DNA from: Fusobacterium sp.
GTDB taxonomy: Bacteria > Cyanobacteriota > Vampirovibrionia > Gastranaerophilales > Gastranaerophilaceae
NCBI GenBank assembly: GCA_023662905.1
Contig: JAMPIJ010000004.1
Location: forward strand, 1 to 64,000
Direction of reading: 5' to 3'
DNA: 64,000 bases
The position numbers were made by a program, and so were the translations under genes. Each line of letters begins with the position of its first letter. Position 1 is the stretch's first letter. A model generated the notes under the pieces. That model was not told the DNA's origin. It searched no databases and saw nothing but the letters and a program-made list of their open reading frames with translations. Shown here one piece after another: positions 61,949-64,000 of this stretch.

Positions 61949-62785
61949 ATGGCATTAGATTTTGGCATGAGTACCTACGACTATTATTCTAGCCGTAGAG
62001 ATATGGAAGTTATAGCAAAGATAGTTGATACACTAAAGGAAATTCTTGAAGAGGATTCCAAACAGCCGCAACCGCTTTTTCTGAAGATTTCAGATAATTT
62101 GATTATGAACATCGCGCGTATGGCCGTTCAGGAACGCAAAAAAACTTTCCTCATCGGTATCACCGGCGAAAGCGCTTCAGGTAAAACCGTATTCGTCGAT
62201 AACACAATCAAAGCCTGCGTAAAACGCGAAAATCAAGGAATTTATACCGTAATCCGCTGCGATGATTACTACAAAGACACCTCTAAAGAACTCCGCGAAG
62301 CAGGAAGCTATGAAGCTCTTTTCAAAACAGGGTTCAGCTTTGACACCCCTGACGTCGTAGACTTAGAGCTTATGAAAAGTCATCTGACAGACCTCAAAGC
62401 AGGCAAAGAAATTTATTCACCACTCTACAACTTTGTAACCTGCGAATCAAAGCTTAACAGCGAACTCAAAAAACCGGCACGAGTAATCCTTACAGAAGGC
62501 CTTTATGTATTAAACGAAAATGTTCGCGATGTTATGGACGTAAAAGTTTACGTATTCACTCCGCTAGAAGTTCTAAAAGACCGCTGGTACAAACGTGCCG
62601 AATCACGCGGCAAAACCGGCGAAGCCGCTGACTTACAATTTGCTGACGTAAACAAAACCGCACAGCAATACATCCGCCCGACTTACCAGATTGCAGACGC
62701 AGTAATCAACGGACTCGTAAGTCAGGAATACATACAAGAAATAACAAACAAAATCTTAGAAAAACTTCGCGAAATAGAAATTTAA
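61949..62785 (+). CDS. udk: Uridine kinase-family protein
   Basis: P-loop kinase of the uridine kinase/phosphoribulokinase family, 278 residues. An N-terminal helical part of about 60 residues precedes the Walker A GITGESASGKTVF; CDDYYKDTS and FDTPDVVDLELMKSHL are the nucleoside-binding segments and KDRWYKRAESRGKTG the lid. Uridine/cytidine is the expected substrate, but the N-terminal extension leaves some doubt. The start is ATG 61949 with GAGG upstream; the longer frame begins at a TTG with no ribosome site. Confidence 0.82.
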   Translation: MALDFGMSTYDYYSSRRDMEVIAKIVDTLKEILEEDSKQPQPLFLKISDNLIMNIARMAVQERKKTFLIGITGESASGKTVFVDNTIKACVKRENQGIYTVIRCDDYYKDTSKELREAGSYEALFKTGFSFDTPDVVDLELMKSHLTDLKAGKEIYSPLYNFVTCESKLNSELKKPARVILTEGLYVLNENVRDVMDVKVYVFTPLEVLKDRWYKRAESRGKTGEAADLQFADVNKTAQQYIRPTYQIADAVINGLVSQEYIQEITNKILEKLREIEI

Positions 62786-62856
62786 AAGAAAAAGCCCCAT
62801 TATATGGGGCTAAAATTTTGTTAGGAAATAGGAATAAGGAATATAGTAACTCTCTC
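62786..62856 (-). ncRNA. Candidate small RNA with anti-Shine-Dalgarno motifs
   Basis: On the minus strand the promoter-like ATATATA-CTTTATATAT (62880-62861) is followed by about 70 nt that contain no ATG and end in the hairpin AGCCCCAT/ATGGGGCT and TTTTTCTTTT. Three UUCCU motifs lie between about 62842 and 62822, unpaired in the simplest fold and complementary to ribosome sites. The hairpin also lies at the end of udk, but its long T run is on the minus side, as expected for a minus-strand transcript. An HLR1-like site lies 38 bp upstream of the CTTTATATAT box. Confidence 0.5.
62793..62811. terminator. Terminator hairpin shared by udk and the sRNA candidate
   Basis: Perfect 8-bp stem AGCCCCAT / ATGGGGCT with 3-base loop. 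Minus-strand side is followed by TTTTTCTTTT, plus-strand side by TAAAATTTTG. Confidence 0.8.
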
Positions 62857-62908
62857 TTATATATATAAAGTATATATATCGACCCTAATTTCAACACTTG
62901 CAAAAACC

Positions 62909-62926
62909 GTTACAATCGTTTACATT
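62909..62926 (+). promoter_or_regulatory. HLR1-like direct repeat (RpaB-type operator)
   Basis: GTTACAAT-CG-TTTACATT matches the HLR1 consensus at every defined position. It lies just after the protease gene and, on the minus strand, 38 bp upstream of CTTTATATAT, the same distance and orientation as at 29455-29520. Confidence 0.6.
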
Positions 62927-63579
62927 TAGCCGCTGTGTTTAGCAATAAACTTCTTAGCGTCGTTAATCGGTATTGCAAAACCGATGCCGATGTTTGAAAT
63001 ATTGTTATCAGGATTATATATAGACTGGTTAATTCCGATAACCTCGCCTGACGTGTTCAACAACGGCCCGCCGGAACACCCAGGGTTAATCGCCGCGTCA
63101 GTCTGGATTTTCCCCTTTGCATAGTCAATTCTAGAAATAATCCCCTGCGTCAATGTTCCAGAAAATCCAAACGGATTACCTATAGTAAGCACCCTCTGGC
63201 CAATTTTCAGCCCGTCAGAATCACCGAACTTAACCGTCTGCAATTTTCCCTTCGGCTCAATTTTTATAAGCGCCAAATCCTTATTCTTCCCCATATTCGC
63301 CAGAACTTTCGCCTTATAAACCTTGCCGTCATAAGTCGTTACCTCTAACTCCTTTGTCTGAGAAATAACATGTGAACCCGTCAAAATCGTACCGTCAGAA
63401 TTAATAATACACCCCGTTCCCGCCGTAAATCCATCAGAAATTATACCGTCAATCGTCACGATAGCAGGATTAATCCGTTCGTAAACGCTGATATAAATTT
63501 CCTCCTCCGGCGTATATCCAAAAACCTGTCCCACCGACAACGTTATTATACTCATTAGCATTAATACAAATTTTCTCAT
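62926..63579 (-). CDS. Exported Deg-like serine protease without PDZ domain
   Basis: Trypsin-like S1C protease of 217 residues with a signal peptide (MRKFVLMLMSIITLSVGQVFG). The triad is His70 (TGSHVIS), Asp101 (KDLALIKIE) and Ser169 (INPGCSGGPLLN). The residue before Ser is Cys where Deg proteases usually have Asn (GNSGGP). TIGNPFGF and the oxyanion-loop region are intact. It stops after IPINDAKKFIAKHSG, where a PDZ domain would normally start, so it lacks the regulatory/oligomer-controlling part. Likely periplasmic quality control or processing. Confidence 0.88.
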   Translation of the reverse strand: MRKFVLMLMSIITLSVGQVFGYTPEEEIYISVYERINPAIVTIDGIISDGFTAGTGCIINSDGTILTGSHVISQTKELEVTTYDGKVYKAKVLANMGKNKDLALIKIEPKGKLQTVKFGDSDGLKIGQRVLTIGNPFGFSGTLTQGIISRIDYAKGKIQTDAAINPGCSGGPLLNTSGEVIGINQSIYNPDNNISNIGIGFAIPINDAKKFIAKHSG

Positions 63580-63660
63580 TTTCTAACCCTCATACAAAAT
63601 TATTTTCACCCGTGCTATAATGTTATAAAATAGGTATTTTAATAATGTTAAGATATATTC

Positions 63661-63689
63661 TTGTAATTATTAAAGTTTTAATGTATAAT
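63661..63689 (+). promoter_or_regulatory. Promoter of the DUF561 gene
   Basis: TTGTAA (63661-63666), 17-bp spacer, TATAAT (63684-63689) preceded by TG. A leader of about 37 nt contains AGGAGA 10-15 nt before ATG 63733. Confidence 0.6.
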
Positions 63690-63732
63690 TGTGTTGAAAG
63701 TACACTTCAAAAAATCAGGAGAAATGTAAAAA

Positions 63733-64000
63733 ATGTCTAGAATTGAATTATTTAAACAACATTTAATCGAAAAAAGAGCGGTTAAAGTTATTGCCGGTAT
63801 TGATAACTTTGATATCGAAAATATCAAAAAAGTAGTTTCATCAGCACAAGTTGCAGGCGCAAGCGCTATTGATATCTGCGCAGACGAAGCTATCATCTCT
63901 GAAGTTAGAGAAATGACAGATTTGCCTTTGTTCGTATCTTCAGTAGTTCCATCAGAACTTGCTAGAGCAGTTGAACTCGGCGCTGACGCTATCGAACTTG
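63733..64000 (+). CDS. DUF561/Ycf23-like protein, 3' end outside window
   Basis: The first 89 codons are present: MSRIELFKQHLIEKRAVKVI, AGIDNFDIENIKKVVSSAQ, AGASAIDICADEA and LPLFVSSVVPSELARAVELG. This is the pattern of Ycf23/DUF561, a TIM-barrel-like protein of unknown function encoded by cyanobacteria and some plastids. The AGGAGA ribosome site and a good promoter precede it. Its presence is the best taxonomic clue for the window. Confidence 0.8.
   Translation, partial: MSRIELFKQHLIEKRAVKVIAGIDNFDIENIKKVVSSAQVAGASAIDICADEAIISEVREMTDLPLFVSSVVPSELARAVELGADAIEL

Overview
The window looks like chromosome from an AT-rich, non-photosynthetic relative of cyanobacteria, most likely a gut-type Vampirovibrionia/Melainabacteria (Gastranaerophilales-like) organism. 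This is inferred from a Ycf23/DUF561 gene at the right edge, two perfect matches to the cyanobacterial HLR1 operator, the style of the prepilin-like proteins, and lineage-type proteins with no recognisable family. A GT9 (heptosyltransferase-like) gene and a giant AsmA-like protein suggest a Gram-negative envelope. No rRNA, tRNA, CRISPR, transposase or phage gene was found.

Layout. 1-5.9 kb: start of a prepilin gene, rnc-rpe, a second prepilin gene, gyrB and adk. 5.9-11.4 kb (minus): murC-murB-ddl-ftsQ-nadE, a wall/division operon ending in NAD synthetase. 11.4-16 kb: a YuiF-like antiporter, a small secreted protein, a soluble response regulator-histidine kinase, then prmC with two small upstream genes. 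16.2-21.4 kb: a 1733-residue protein with glycine-heptad repeats. 21.4-34 kb: mtnA, a TPR/matrixin-like protein, ruvC, trpS, an OppF-type ATPase, a lineage-specific membrane protein, a CorC-like protein, a MarR/DHA2 efflux pair and a secreted phosphoesterase. 34-43.7 kb: rqcP, an M49-like peptidase, a phase-variable PRTase-like gene, DUF2400, tadA, a two-component system, mini-RNase III, two secreted proteins and deoC. 43.8-64 kb: AsmA-like giant, 5'-nucleotidase, prepilin, response regulator, speH, prepilin, secA, ychF, GT9, GAF-GGDEF-HD, thiL, udk, an sRNA candidate, a Deg-like protease and DUF561.

Main discovery. Four prepilin-like genes (one cut by the left edge) share a TTGAC[A/T]-N17 promoter (-10 CATAAT in three), the Shine-Dalgarno AGAAAGGAT and a similar leader start (MNKKNVL/MKQRNVL type), followed by a run of 11 or 12 G. 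The run lies in the leader that prepilin peptidase would remove. Read from the start codon set by the Shine-Dalgarno, three copies have G11 and are out of frame, and one has G12 and is in frame. A fifth, unrelated gene (PRTase-like, 36.3-37.5 kb) has a G13 run after a good ribosome site and is also out of frame. This has the hallmarks of a phase-variable surface-pilin system.

Second signal. Two HLR1-like sites stand exactly 38 bp upstream of the same CTTTATATAT promoter element. One drives a 56-codon gene at 29.56 kb; the other a candidate small RNA at 62.8 kb carrying three UUCCU (anti-Shine-Dalgarno) motifs. Several genes also have a -10 box 6-7 nt before the start codon, suggesting leaderless mRNAs.
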